Position numbers and translations under genes: made by a program. Below are positions 7,722-15,904 of a stretch of 22,886 bases of DNA, piece after piece. The stretch is from Pseudomonadota bacterium (GTDB lineage Bacteria > Pseudomonadota > Alphaproteobacteria > Rhizobiales > Xanthobacteraceae). The notes beneath the pieces are model-generated. The model searched no databases, was not told the origin of the DNA, and worked only from the letters and a program-made list of their open reading frames with translations. Each line of letters opens with the position of its first letter. Positions within the stretch are counted from its first letter, which is position 1. The stretch is from positions 1 through 22,886 of the forward strand of contig JAEWIX010000061.1 in assembly GCA_023386885.1 (NCBI GenBank), read 5' to 3'.

Positions 7722-8519
7722 TCACGCCTTCCCAAGATCCTCGCGCATCTTGGCCTGGATCTTCGCCATGCCGCCGATCCAGCGATCGTAGCTGTCGGTC
7801 TTCTTGCGCATGTAGCCCAGCACCTGCGCGTGCGGCAGGATCAGGAAGGTTTCCTGCTGGATTCCGTTCAGCGCATCCTGCGCCACTTGCTCCGCGCTCA
7901 GGTTGCCGTCGCCGGATTGCGGCCCCTTCGGCAATCCGCGCAGCATGTTGGTGTCGACGCCCTGCGGGCACAGGATTGAGACGCGAATACCATGCGCCTT
8001 GTGCGCGATGGCGAGGCTCTCGGCGAAACCGACGGCTGCGTGTTTCGTCGTCGAATACGCCGCGCTGCCGACCTGCGACAGCAAGCCCGCTGCCGAAATG
8101 GTGTTGAGGAAATAGCCGCCGCCTCGCGCGCGCATGCGCGGCACCAGATGCCGCGCGGCATAAACGTGCGCCATCACATGGATCGCCCAGCTTCGCGCCC
8201 ACGGTTCGTCCGAACTGCCCCCGACATTCTCCGCCATCGGGTCGAAGCCGCCACCGATGCCGGCATTGGAGCAAAACAGGCCGATCGGCCCGAACAGCTT
8301 CTCGGTCTCTTCGATGAGGTGGCGAATATCCTTCTCCTGCGCCACGTCGCACTTGAACGCCGCGCCGCCAACGCCCTTGGCCACGGCTTCCGCGCGGGCA
8401 TGATCGAGATCGGCAACCACCACCTTGGCGGCGCCGGCGCGATGGAAGGTTTCACAGAGGGCCTGGCCGATGCCGTTGGCTCCTCCCGTCACGACAACGA
8501 CTTTACCGGCGACATCCAT
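7722..8519 (-). CDS. SDR family NAD(P)-dependent oxidoreductase
   Basis: Classical short-chain dehydrogenase of 265 residues, oxidising or reducing an alcohol/ketone. Seen: TGGANGIG (11-18), an acidic residue at the end of the second strand (VVADLDHA, Asp37) favouring NAD over NADP, NAG (85-87), the catalytic Ser in NTISAAG (about 142) and YSTTK (Tyr155, Lys159). The start ATG has GGAG seven bases upstream. It lies 19 bases downstream of the PAQR gene on the same strand and is probably co-transcribed with it, but that partner tells nothing about the substrate. The C-terminal extension after residue 230 (MRKKTDSYDRWIGGMAKIQAKM) recalls SDRs of lipid or acyl metabolism; this is a weak inference. 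Confidence 0.92.
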   Translation of the reverse strand: MDVAGKVVVVTGGANGIGQALCETFHRAGAAKVVVADLDHARAEAVAKGVGGAAFKCDVAQEKDIRHLIEETEKLFGPIGLFCSNAGIGGGFDPMAENVGGSSDEPWARSWAIHVMAHVYAARHLVPRMRARGGGYFLNTISAAGLLSQVGSAAYSTTKHAAVGFAESLAIAHKAHGIRVSILCPQGVDTNMLRGLPKGPQSGDGNLSAEQVAQDALNGIQQETFLILPHAQVLGYMRKKTDSYDRWIGGMAKIQAKMREDLGKA

Positions 8520-8538
8520 GGCAGCACTCCAAAAACGG

Positions 8539-9282
8539 TTAGGTCAGGACTAGGTCCAGAACAGCCGTATAGTGACATGCCGCACCAAGCAAGACGAAGC
8601 CGTGCCATATCGCATTCTGAAAGCGCAGGCGTTGCCAGGCATGGAAGATCACGCCCAGCGTGTAGAGCGCGCCGCCGGCCACCACGAACCAGAGGGTGAA
8701 TTTCGGCAGCGACGTGAACACCGCGTCATAGGCCGCGAGTCCGCTCCAGCCCATTGCGAGGTACAGAAAGATCGACAGCCGGTCGAAGCGGCCCGGCAGA
8801 AACAGCTTCAGGGCAACGCCGACGATGGCGACACCCCACACCCCGCCGAGCAACAGCATCGCCAACACGCGATCGTGCATCTGCATCATGAACGGCGTGT
8901 AGGTCGCAGCGATCAGCACGTAGATCGCCGAATGGTCGAACCGCCGCAGCCACCATTTGCGCGGAGAGACCGGCCACATGTTGTAGGCAGCGGAGAAGCC
9001 CAGCATCGTCAACAGCCCCGCCGCGTAGATCGAGACCGAGACGATCTGAGGCGTCGAGGCGAATACACCGGTCAGCACGATCAAGGCCGTTGCCGCGATC
9101 AGGCCGAAGCCGACGCCGAGGCCATGCACGATGCCGTCGGCGATGATCTCGGCGCGATCGTAGTTCCAGCGGACGGCCCCGACAGCGGCAGCGGCGGAAT
9201 GCGAGGCAAATTGCTTCAACTGAAAGACCGTCATCCGAAACTCGACATACGTGACATTGCAATGCCTGACGCCATCAAGCAT
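8539..9282 (-). CDS. PAQR / hemolysin III family membrane protein
   Basis: Seven-helix integral membrane protein of the hemolysin III (YqfA) branch of the PAQR superfamily. Seen: DGIVHGLGVGFGL (His53), an AAYNMWP loop, RRFDHSAIYVLIAATYTPF (His117 and the family Ser-x-Tyr and ATYTP signature), and the last helix AIWHGFVLLGAACHY (His227, His237), the set of histidines expected for the family's zinc-like site. Its function in bacteria is poorly defined; related proteins affect membrane lipid balance. The ATG at 9282 gives 247 residues, but an internal ATG at 9234 (MTVFQLKQF) has a GAG six bases upstream and would remove a poorly conserved 16-residue leader. It is divergent from the ycjX-like gene and precedes the SDR. 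Confidence 0.9.
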   Translation of the reverse strand: MLDGVRHCNVTYVEFRMTVFQLKQFASHSAAAAVGAVRWNYDRAEIIADGIVHGLGVGFGLIAATALIVLTGVFASTPQIVSVSIYAAGLLTMLGFSAAYNMWPVSPRKWWLRRFDHSAIYVLIAATYTPFMMQMHDRVLAMLLLGGVWGVAIVGVALKLFLPGRFDRLSIFLYLAMGWSGLAAYDAVFTSLPKFTLWFVVAGGALYTLGVIFHAWQRLRFQNAIWHGFVLLGAACHYTAVLDLVLT

Positions 9283-9460
9283 AGCCGCCGCAGTTTAACC
9301 AACGATGACGCCTGCTTGACCGGAAAATGGGTCGGAAACATGGACCCACAACCAGTGCTTGATTTTGGCCGCGCAATCGCCATCTTCGCAAGAAGCAACA
9401 CCCACGATTTTGAAGTACCCCGCAACGCCTCTGTCTCCGATCGGATCATTCGACCCGCGC

Positions 9461-10930
9461 ATGGCTTCCGGTATTTCCGACATCATCGAAGAAGCCCGCT
9501 TGTCGGCGCAGGCGCTGCTCGAATATGGCAGCCATCTATTCAATCCGACGATCCGGCTCGGCGTCACCGGGCTGTCGCGCGCCGGCAAGACGGTGTTCAT
9601 CACCGCGCTGATCCACGGCCTGTTGCGTGGCGGGCGCTTCCCGGTGTTCGAGCCGCTGTCCGGCGGGCGCATTGCCCGCACCGAACTGGAGCCGCAACCC
9701 GACGATGCGGTGCCACGCTTCAACTACGAGGGCCACGTCCACACCCTGATCGACGAGCGGCGCTGGCCGGCTTCGACCTCCGACATCAGCGAGTTGCGGC
9801 TCGCGCTCTCCTACCAGCGGCAGAACGGCGCGGAGCGCAAACTCACCATCGATATCGTCGACTATCCCGGCGAGTGGCTGCTCGACCTACCGCTGCTCGA
9901 TAAGAGCTACGAGCAATGGTCGGCGGAAAGCCTCGCGCTGTCGCGGCAAGGCCCGCGCACCGCGCTGGCGGCGGCATGGCACACGCATCTTGCGACGCTC
10001 GACCCCAACGGCCGCGAGGACGAACAGGCGACGCTGACCGCCGCGAAACTGTTCACCGACTACCTCCGCGCCTGCCGCGACGAACGCTTCGCCATGAGCC
10101 TGTTGCCGCCCGGCCGCTTCCTGATGCCGGGCAGCCTCGCCGGCTCGCCGGCGCTGACCTTCGCGCCGCTCGACGTGCCAGTGGACGGCATCGCGCCGGA
10201 CCGCTCGCTTTGGACGATGATGCGGCGACGTTACGAGTCCTACAAATCCATCGTGGTACGGCCATTCTTTCGCGATCACTTCGCGCGGCTGGATCGGCAG
10301 ATCGTGCTGGTCGATGCGCTGGCCGCATTCAATGCCGGGCCCGCGGCGCTGCATGATCTCGAAGCCGCACTTGCCGGCATCCTCGATTGCTTCAATGTCG
10401 GACGCGACACCTTGTGGAGTGCGCTGTTCCGGCCGCGCATCGACCGCATCCTGTTCGCCGCCACCAAGGCCGATCACCTGCATCGCACCAGCCACGACCG
10501 CCTGGAGGCTATTATGCGGCGAATGCTGGACCGCGCCGCCAACCGCGCGCAACTCGCCGGCGCGACCATCGACGTGGTGGCGCTGGCGGCGGTGCGTGCA
10601 ACACGCGAGGCCGACGTGCAGCGCGGCCGCGACCGGCTGCCCTCGATTCTCGGCACGCCCATCAAGGGTGAGCGCGCCGGCGGCGAAACCTTCGACGGCG
10701 AGACCGAGGTTGCCACCTTTCCCGGCGACCTGCCGACCGATCTTGATAATCTGTTCACGGACGGGCCGTCATTTCGCGGCCTCACCGCCGCTTCGCCGGA
10801 GGAGACGGACTATCGTTTCCTCCGCTTTCGGCCGCCGCTCGTGCAGCATGCCTCTGGCGAAACGCCGGCGCTGCCCCATATCCGCCTCGACCGCGCACTC
10901 CAATTCCTGATCGGAGACAGGTTACAATGA
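9461..10930 (+). CDS. ycjX: YcjX-like P-loop NTPase (DUF463)
   Basis: Predicted nucleotide-binding protein of the YcjX family (489 residues against roughly 465 in E. coli). Seen: a Walker A loop GVTGLSRAGKTVF (GLSRAGKT at 37-44), IDIVDYPGEWLLDLPL as a Walker B / switch-like region, LVDALAAFNAGP, and a guanine-type specificity stretch FAATKADHL near 363-371. I start at ATG 9461 (MASGISDII); the frame opens earlier at TTG 9359, but the extra 34 residues look unlike protein. The stop is 13 bases before the ycjF-like gene, so the two form an operon. In enterobacteria this pair belongs to the phage-shock regulon; here no psp gene is adjacent. The role may concern envelope stress, but the mechanism is unknown. 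Confidence 0.9.
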   Translation: MASGISDIIEEARLSAQALLEYGSHLFNPTIRLGVTGLSRAGKTVFITALIHGLLRGGRFPVFEPLSGGRIARTELEPQPDDAVPRFNYEGHVHTLIDERRWPASTSDISELRLALSYQRQNGAERKLTIDIVDYPGEWLLDLPLLDKSYEQWSAESLALSRQGPRTALAAAWHTHLATLDPNGREDEQATLTAAKLFTDYLRACRDERFAMSLLPPGRFLMPGSLAGSPALTFAPLDVPVDGIAPDRSLWTMMRRRYESYKSIVVRPFFRDHFARLDRQIVLVDALAAFNAGPAALHDLEAALAGILDCFNVGRDTLWSALFRPRIDRILFAATKADHLHRTSHDRLEAIMRRMLDRAANRAQLAGATIDVVALAAVRATREADVQRGRDRLPSILGTPIKGERAGGETFDGETEVATFPGDLPTDLDNLFTDGPSFRGLTAASPEETDYRFLRFRPPLVQHASGETPALPHIRLDRALQFLIGDRLQ

Positions 10931-10943
10931 GCGGGTTTCTGCG

Positions 10944-12005
10944 ATGAACGAACGAACACAGCGCCGTCCGGCCGCATTCCGGCTCGACGACCCGCGCGTC
11001 GTCGTCAAGGATGGCGACGGCGACAGCGGCCTGTTCACGCGCGGCGCGATCGAGATTACGCCAGACCCGGACCCTGCCCTGCTGCCGATCGCGCTGGACG
11101 AGACACCCTTGCCGCCCAAGCGCCGCTCGTGGTGGGGAAACGTGTTCTGGAGCGCGGTCGGCGGACTGGTGCTGCTGGGCACCGGGCTCGGCGTCACCAA
11201 CCTGATCGAGGATCTGTTCGTCCGCAGCGAAGGGCTCGGCTGGTTCGGCGCGGCGCTCGCCGTCGCCGCGCTGCTGGCGCTGATCGTTATCGTCACGCGC
11301 GAAGCGTTCGGGCTGGCGCGGCTGGCGACCATCGAGAAATTGCACGAGCGCGCGGCCGCGACCTTCGTCAGCGACAGCCGCCCCGAAGCCGATGCCATCG
11401 TCGACGACCTGCTTAAACTCGCGCAAGACAATCCGGCGCTGGCGCGCGCCCGCGCCACCTTGGCGAGCCATCGCGACGACATCATCGATGGCGCCGATAT
11501 GCTCAAACTCGCCGAGCGCGAGTTGATGACACCGCTCGACCGCGAGGCGCGGCGGCTGGTGTCGGTGGCGGCGCAGCGCGTGTCCATCGTCACTGCGATC
11601 AGCCCGCGCGCACTGATCGACATAGCCTTCGTGCTGACCGCCGCGTTGCGGCTGGTGCGTCAACTGGCGCTGCTTTATGGGGGACGGCCAGGCACACTCG
11701 GCATGATCCGCCTGATGCGTCATACGATTTCCCACCTCGCCATCACCGGAGGTATGGCGGCGAGCGACAGTCTGATCCAGCAGATGCTCGGCCATGGCGT
11801 CGCGGCGAAACTCTCGCAGCGATTGGGCGAAGGCATTCTGAACGGCCTGCTCACCGCGCGGCTCGGGCTCGCCGCCATCGACGTGACGCGACCGCTGCCG
11901 TTCAACGCTCTACCGCGACCGGCGCTCGGCGATCTCGCCAAGGACCTGCTATCGAAGCGCGAGGACGATGTGCCAACTGAGCCGGCACGGATCAGCGAGC
12001 GTTGA
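10944..12005 (+). CDS. ycjF: YcjF-like membrane protein (DUF697 / TIGR01620)
   Basis: Inner-membrane partner of the YcjX-like protein, 353 residues. Seen: a Pro/Asp-rich cytoplasmic N-terminus (1-60), two adjacent membrane segments (about 67-88 and 99-118), a charged helical region (120-195) and a C-terminal DUF697-like domain with SPRALIDIAFVLTAALRLVRQL and GMIRLMRHTISHLAITGGMAASDSL (about 215-275), which contains further hydrophobic stretches. Its tail overlaps the tail of the converging glycosyltransferase gene by 14 bases. Family identity rests on the pairing with YcjX and on the domain order; the molecular function is not established. Confidence 0.87.
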   Translation: MNERTQRRPAAFRLDDPRVVVKDGDGDSGLFTRGAIEITPDPDPALLPIALDETPLPPKRRSWWGNVFWSAVGGLVLLGTGLGVTNLIEDLFVRSEGLGWFGAALAVAALLALIVIVTREAFGLARLATIEKLHERAAATFVSDSRPEADAIVDDLLKLAQDNPALARARATLASHRDDIIDGADMLKLAERELMTPLDREARRLVSVAAQRVSIVTAISPRALIDIAFVLTAALRLVRQLALLYGGRPGTLGMIRLMRHTISHLAITGGMAASDSLIQQMLGHGVAAKLSQRLGEGILNGLLTARLGLAAIDVTRPLPFNALPRPALGDLAKDLLSKREDDVPTEPARISER

Positions 12006-13575
12006 CGCCGGTATCCGCCAGCAAATGCCAGCGATAGAACGGCGTATCGGGCGGAGGCGACAACTCGGGCGTCCATCCGGTCAACTTACCGACGTCATAG
12101 GTGTCCATCGCGATGCCGCGCCAGCTTCGAACCACATTCGTTAGCGGCTCGCGTTTCGCTGAGGTCAGCGCCCATAGCGGATTGTCGATATCCGATTGGC
12201 GCACGACGTACAGGCCAGTGCGGCCGCGAATGCGATCCATGCCGGGGTCCTTGAAGCCGATGAAGCGCGCGCGTTCGTTGATTTCGATTACCGGGACGCG
12301 ATCCTTCAATTCCCAGCGCAGCATCGCGTAGGTGCGATAGTCGGTGGTCGCGATCCACGTCGCGCCAATCGCCTTCATCTCTGTTTCAGCGCGCGCGGCG
12401 ACCTGCTCGTAACCCGCCTCCGCACCGCCCGGATCGAGACGACCGAGCCACGGTTTGTCGCTCACAACGTAGTAGAAGAACGTCGCAACCACGATGGCAA
12501 TGCCGGACACCACGGCAGCCGTGGCCCAGGCGGCGGTCGATTTCGCCAGCCGCGATTTGTGCGTGCGCAGCCACCAGACATTGATCGCGGTCGCAGCAAA
12601 GCCGATCGGCCACATGAACATCGGCCAGGTATCGCCGATGCGCAACGTCAGCGAGCGCCACAGGAAGTAGCCGAACGGCAACGCCACGGCCGTCGACAAC
12701 AGGATCACCACACCGTCGCGCCGCCGGTAACCGCGCCATAGCGTGAATCCCACACCCGACAGCACCACCGGGAACAGGATCGGACCGACGAGGCTGAACT
12801 GCAGGCCGAGAAACTCACCGAAACGCGCCAGCGACAGCGGCGGCGTGACGGTGGCGCGGACGAACTGGAACTTGAACGATGCCCAATCGTGCATGTGGTT
12901 CCAGATCAGCACCGGCGAGAACAGCGTAGCGGCGATCAGCACCGCCAGCCATGGATAGGGGCTGAGCAGCCAGCGCCGCCGCCAATCCGGCACCACGACG
13001 AAAGCGGCGACGGCAGGCAGCAGCATCAACGCGGTGAGTTTCGACAGCAGGGCCAGCCCGCCGAACACGCCGGCCAGCAGCCACCAGCGGCCGTCATCGG
13101 TTTCCGCGACGCGAACCAGCGACCACATCATCGCCACCGCGAACACGATCAGCGCGGTGTCTGGCGCGACTTTCGCCATCAGCAATCCGTAATAGACGGC
13201 GGCCTCCGGCAGCAGCATCGCCAGCACCACGGCTCGCCAGTCGCGCGTGATCCGGCGCACGATGTCAGCCAGCAGGAGTTGCGTGACGAGCATCGCGACG
13301 ATGCCGCCGAGACGAACGCCGAGCGTGGTGTCGCCCAAGATCGCCGTGCCGAAGCGGATGAACCACGCGATCATCGGTGGATGGTCGAGGAACGACAGCA
13401 CGCTCTCTTTCGACCAGGTCCAGTAATAGGCTTCGTCCGTGCGCAGATCGATGGTGCTGGCGTAGATCACCCTCAGCGCCGTCATCAATCCGACCAACAG
13501 CACCACGCCGTAAAGCTGACGGCGGCTAACGCCCGACGCGGCCTGACGATCGCGGTCCATGGAAGCGGTGGTCAT
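11992..13575 (-). CDS. GT39 (ArnT/PMT-like) membrane glycosyltransferase
   Basis: Polytopic membrane protein of about 527 residues resembling the dolichyl-phosphate-mannose / ArnT glycosyltransferase family, which moves a sugar from a polyprenyl-phosphate carrier to lipid or protein on the periplasmic side. Seen: a first helix (20-40) followed by the periplasmic loop TDEAYYWTWSKE (Asp47, Glu48), the acidic motif of the family, then FLDHPPMIAWFIRFG (64-76), also typical, and about ten more hydrophobic helices, with a soluble C-terminal part from residue 385. The acceptor is unknown; lipid A, hopanoid or cell-surface glycan are possible. I start at ATG 13575; the frame can open at GTG 13596 or ATG 13560. 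It converges on and overlaps ycjF by 14 bases and diverges from the cyclase gene. Confidence 0.85.
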   Translation of the reverse strand: MTTASMDRDRQAASGVSRRQLYGVVLLVGLMTALRVIYASTIDLRTDEAYYWTWSKESVLSFLDHPPMIAWFIRFGTAILGDTTLGVRLGGIVAMLVTQLLLADIVRRITRDWRAVVLAMLLPEAAVYYGLLMAKVAPDTALIVFAVAMMWSLVRVAETDDGRWWLLAGVFGGLALLSKLTALMLLPAVAAFVVVPDWRRRWLLSPYPWLAVLIAATLFSPVLIWNHMHDWASFKFQFVRATVTPPLSLARFGEFLGLQFSLVGPILFPVVLSGVGFTLWRGYRRRDGVVILLSTAVALPFGYFLWRSLTLRIGDTWPMFMWPIGFAATAINVWWLRTHKSRLAKSTAAWATAAVVSGIAIVVATFFYYVVSDKPWLGRLDPGGAEAGYEQVAARAETEMKAIGATWIATTDYRTYAMLRWELKDRVPVIEINERARFIGFKDPGMDRIRGRTGLYVVRQSDIDNPLWALTSAKREPLTNVVRSWRGIAMDTYDVGKLTGWTPELSPPPDTPFYRWHLLADTGVNAR

Positions 13576-13677
13576 CGGAGGGCCGTTCCGGCACACATGT
13601 CATCCGGCCCTTTCGGGAATGATCTGCTTTCGCAGGCTTGCCGAGCCTGAGCCGCTTTGTTTCCGTTTCCGCCAGCC

Positions 13678-13714
13678 CTGTCAATCGCATCGCGGTCAGC
13701 CGCCCCATTGACAG
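13678..13714. promoter_or_regulatory. Spaced inverted repeat in a divergent promoter region
   Basis: CTGTCAAT (13678-13685) and ATTGACAG (13707-13714) are perfect inverted copies 21 bases apart, in the 234-bp gap between the glycosyltransferase and cyclase genes. A further ATTGAC half lies at 13776. The gap also holds a small CAGGCT / AGCCTG hairpin (13633-13649). A dimeric regulator acting on either gene would fit, but only the symmetry is seen. Confidence 0.3.
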
Positions 13715-13809
13715 CGGCCCATGGCGTGACGGACGAAGTCCTACTAGTATTGCGGCGCTTTCGGCATCTTCTTCAATTGACGACCGACCCCTGACAACCC
13801 TCGAACGGC

Positions 13810-15564
13810 ATGCCCACGCCCGCCATCGCCCCACTCGTGAAGTTCAGCCGCGGCATCGGCGTGCGTCAGGTTCGCCTCACCTGCGGGCTGGTCCTGTTCG
13901 CCTATCTGGTCAGCCATTTCCTCAATCACGCGCTCGGCATTGTTTCGCCCGAAGCGTTGGCGATCGGCGCGATCTATCACACCACCTTCTGGCAATACCT
14001 GCCGATCGCGGTGATCTTCTATTCCGCCGCCATTGTTCATATGAGCCTCGGCATCTGGTCGCTTTACGAGCGGCGGGAATTTCGTTGGCGCAGCATCGAG
14101 CCGCTCCAGTTGGTGTTGGGCCTGTGTATCCCGGTGATGATCATCTCGCACATCATCGGAATCCGCCTGAGCCAAACCTTGTTCGACACCGAGAAGCTCT
14201 ATCCGCAGGTCCTCTACGTCAACTGGGTTGCCTCTTCGGGCCGGCTCTGGCTGATGCTGGCGGTTATCAACGTCGCCTGGGTCCATGGCTGTATCGGCCT
14301 TTATCTGTGGCTGCGGCTGAAGCCGCTATTCAAGGCAACGGCGCCGTTCTGGCTCGCCTGCGCCGTGCTGCTGCCCGCGCTCGCGATGCTCGGCTTTTAT
14401 CAAGGCGGCCGCACTGTCGCGCAGCAAAGCCAGTCGCAGCAATGGCAGGCCGATAATCTGATGCCACCCCACATCGATACGGCACCGCATCAGCAGTTCC
14501 TCGATCAGGTTGTCACTTACTTCCTGACCGGATATCTCGCCCTGCTCGGTCTGATGATTGTCGGCCGTGGGGCCCGGCTGCTGAACGAGCGGCGCGGCGG
14601 GCTCATCAAGCTGTCGTATGACGATGGCAGGACCATCCGAGTGCCGCACGGCCTGACCGTGCTCGAAGCCAGTATCCGCAACAAGGTGCCGCACGCCAGC
14701 GTCTGTGGTGGCCGCGCACGATGTTCCACTTGCCGCATCCGCATCACTAGCGACCCTGATGGATTGCCGCCGCCCTCAAAACGCGAGACGTTCGTGCTCG
14801 ATCGCGTCGGCGCCGCCGACGATCCGACCATCCGCCTCGCCTGCCAGTTGCGGCCGGCCGCCGACCTGTCTTTCGCCCGCATGTTCGTGCCACACGTTTC
14901 TGCGACCGATCAGCGCCGCCCCAATCCGCTGCGGACCGGTCAGGAACGCTACCTCGTCAGCATGTTCATCGACATGCGTGACTCGACCAAGCTGGCGGAG
15001 AAACTGTTGCCGTTCGATACGGTGTATGTCGTCAATCAGTTTCTCAACGTGGTGTCACAGGCGGTGACCGCATCCGGCGGCCAACCCAATCAACTCTATG
15101 GAGACGGCCAACTGGCGCTGTTCGGACTGACCACCGACCCGCAGACGGCCTGCCGTCAAGCGCTGCGAGCCGCCGCGCGCCTCGCCGCCAATGTCGACGA
15201 TCTCAATCAAGTCCTGGTGCACGACGGCCGCGAGCCGATCCGGTTCGGCGTCGGCATCCACGGTGGCGTGGTGATCGTCGGCGATATCGGGAACAGTGAC
15301 CATATGGTCTTTACTGCGCTGGGCGACGCGGTGAACGTTGCTGCGCGTCTGCAGGACATGACCAAGGCTCTCGGCTGCGAAACCATCCTGTCCGAGGAGG
15401 TTCACCAGAGAGCCTCGCTGCCGCCCGACGCCCTGCCGGCGCAGGATGCATCCATTCGCGGCCGCGCGGAGACGATGCGAATCCGCACCGTGACCAAATC
15501 AGCGTGGCTGGCGCGGCTTCTGGACAACAAGCCGGCTCCAGCGGCCCTTGCGTCACGTGGATGA
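13810..15564 (+). CDS. Membrane redox-sensing class III nucleotide cyclase with [2Fe-2S] domain
   Basis: Three-part protein of 584 residues. Residues 20-255 hold about six membrane helices with His36, His40, His77, His114 and His159 inside or beside helices, a pattern that suits b-type haem binding as in succinate dehydrogenase anchors. Residues 264-350 are a plant-type ferredoxin with C299, C305, C308 and C345 (C-x5-C-x2-C-x36-C). Residues 380-560 are a class III cyclase: metal Asp388 and Asp432 (YGDGQLALFG), Asn509 and Arg513 in GDAVNVAAR, and Thr502 at the second base-selecting position. The usual adenine-selecting Lys is Gln428. The likely job is sensing quinone or oxygen state and making cAMP. 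I recall Sinorhizobium CyaC as a redox-controlled cyclase with a dihaem anchor; the ferredoxin insertion is an extra here as far as I know. Confidence 0.9.
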   Translation: MPTPAIAPLVKFSRGIGVRQVRLTCGLVLFAYLVSHFLNHALGIVSPEALAIGAIYHTTFWQYLPIAVIFYSAAIVHMSLGIWSLYERREFRWRSIEPLQLVLGLCIPVMIISHIIGIRLSQTLFDTEKLYPQVLYVNWVASSGRLWLMLAVINVAWVHGCIGLYLWLRLKPLFKATAPFWLACAVLLPALAMLGFYQGGRTVAQQSQSQQWQADNLMPPHIDTAPHQQFLDQVVTYFLTGYLALLGLMIVGRGARLLNERRGGLIKLSYDDGRTIRVPHGLTVLEASIRNKVPHASVCGGRARCSTCRIRITSDPDGLPPPSKRETFVLDRVGAADDPTIRLACQLRPAADLSFARMFVPHVSATDQRRPNPLRTGQERYLVSMFIDMRDSTKLAEKLLPFDTVYVVNQFLNVVSQAVTASGGQPNQLYGDGQLALFGLTTDPQTACRQALRAAARLAANVDDLNQVLVHDGREPIRFGVGIHGGVVIVGDIGNSDHMVFTALGDAVNVAARLQDMTKALGCETILSEEVHQRASLPPDALPAQDASIRGRAETMRIRTVTKSAWLARLLDNKPAPAALASRG

Positions 15565-15568
15565 CTGC

Positions 15569-15590
15569 GCGGTATCCCGCTTATCTTTTT
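15569..15590 (+). terminator. Weak terminator after the cyclase gene
   Basis: A short GCGG / CCGC stem with a TATC loop follows the stop codon by four bases and is followed by TTATCTTTTT. The U-rich tail is good but the stem is only four pairs, so termination would be modest. Confidence 0.35.
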
Positions 15591-15904
15591 GTTTGCACGT
15601 GATGTTTTCTGATCCGGGCACTTCGGAGACGTTTGTGCTGCGGTCCGGCTCCGCCATGAAAATTCAGGCTCAATGCAAGCTGTCTCAGGGTGACGGCAGC
15701 CGCCGAGGTCCGCCCCCGACGACCGAACGGATCGACACGCTCACGCTCCGGCATTGCCTGTTTGGCGCCAAATGACCCGCTCAAGCGCCGGGTGCGTTTG
15801 GGACTATCAAGATCGATATATTCCGCGTATCCTCTCCGCCGTCGGAGAAGCCGGTTTCCGGGGACCGACTGCTTGTTATCGTTTTATCCTGCGGAGACGA
15901 CCTA
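15591..15904 (+). other. Non-coding stretch and long leader before the cold-shock gene
   Basis: No convincing gene in 314 bases; short frames here show no family features. The 3' half (about 15820-15904) probably holds the untranslated leader of the cold-shock gene: an A/T-rich TATATT at 15817, a TCTCCG / CGGAGA hairpin at 15833-15848, a CGGT / ACCG stem just after it, and GGAG at 15893 serving the ATG at 15905. Cold-shock mRNAs often carry structured leaders, but cold control is inferred. Confidence 0.4.

Noticed and set aside
9359..9460. Upstream TTG extension of the ycjX-like gene
   Set aside because: The 34 extra residues are low in family resemblance and the YcjX start MASGISDII follows at an ATG.
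8572..9903. Long plus-strand frame across the PAQR gene
   Set aside because: It is antisense to a clear membrane protein gene and overlaps ycjX in another frame; its Arg/His-rich translation is typical of a GC-rich shadow.
15548..15775. Plus-strand frame of 75 codons after the cyclase gene
   Set aside because: No ribosome site, no family features, and it overlaps the probable terminator; it looks like leader DNA.
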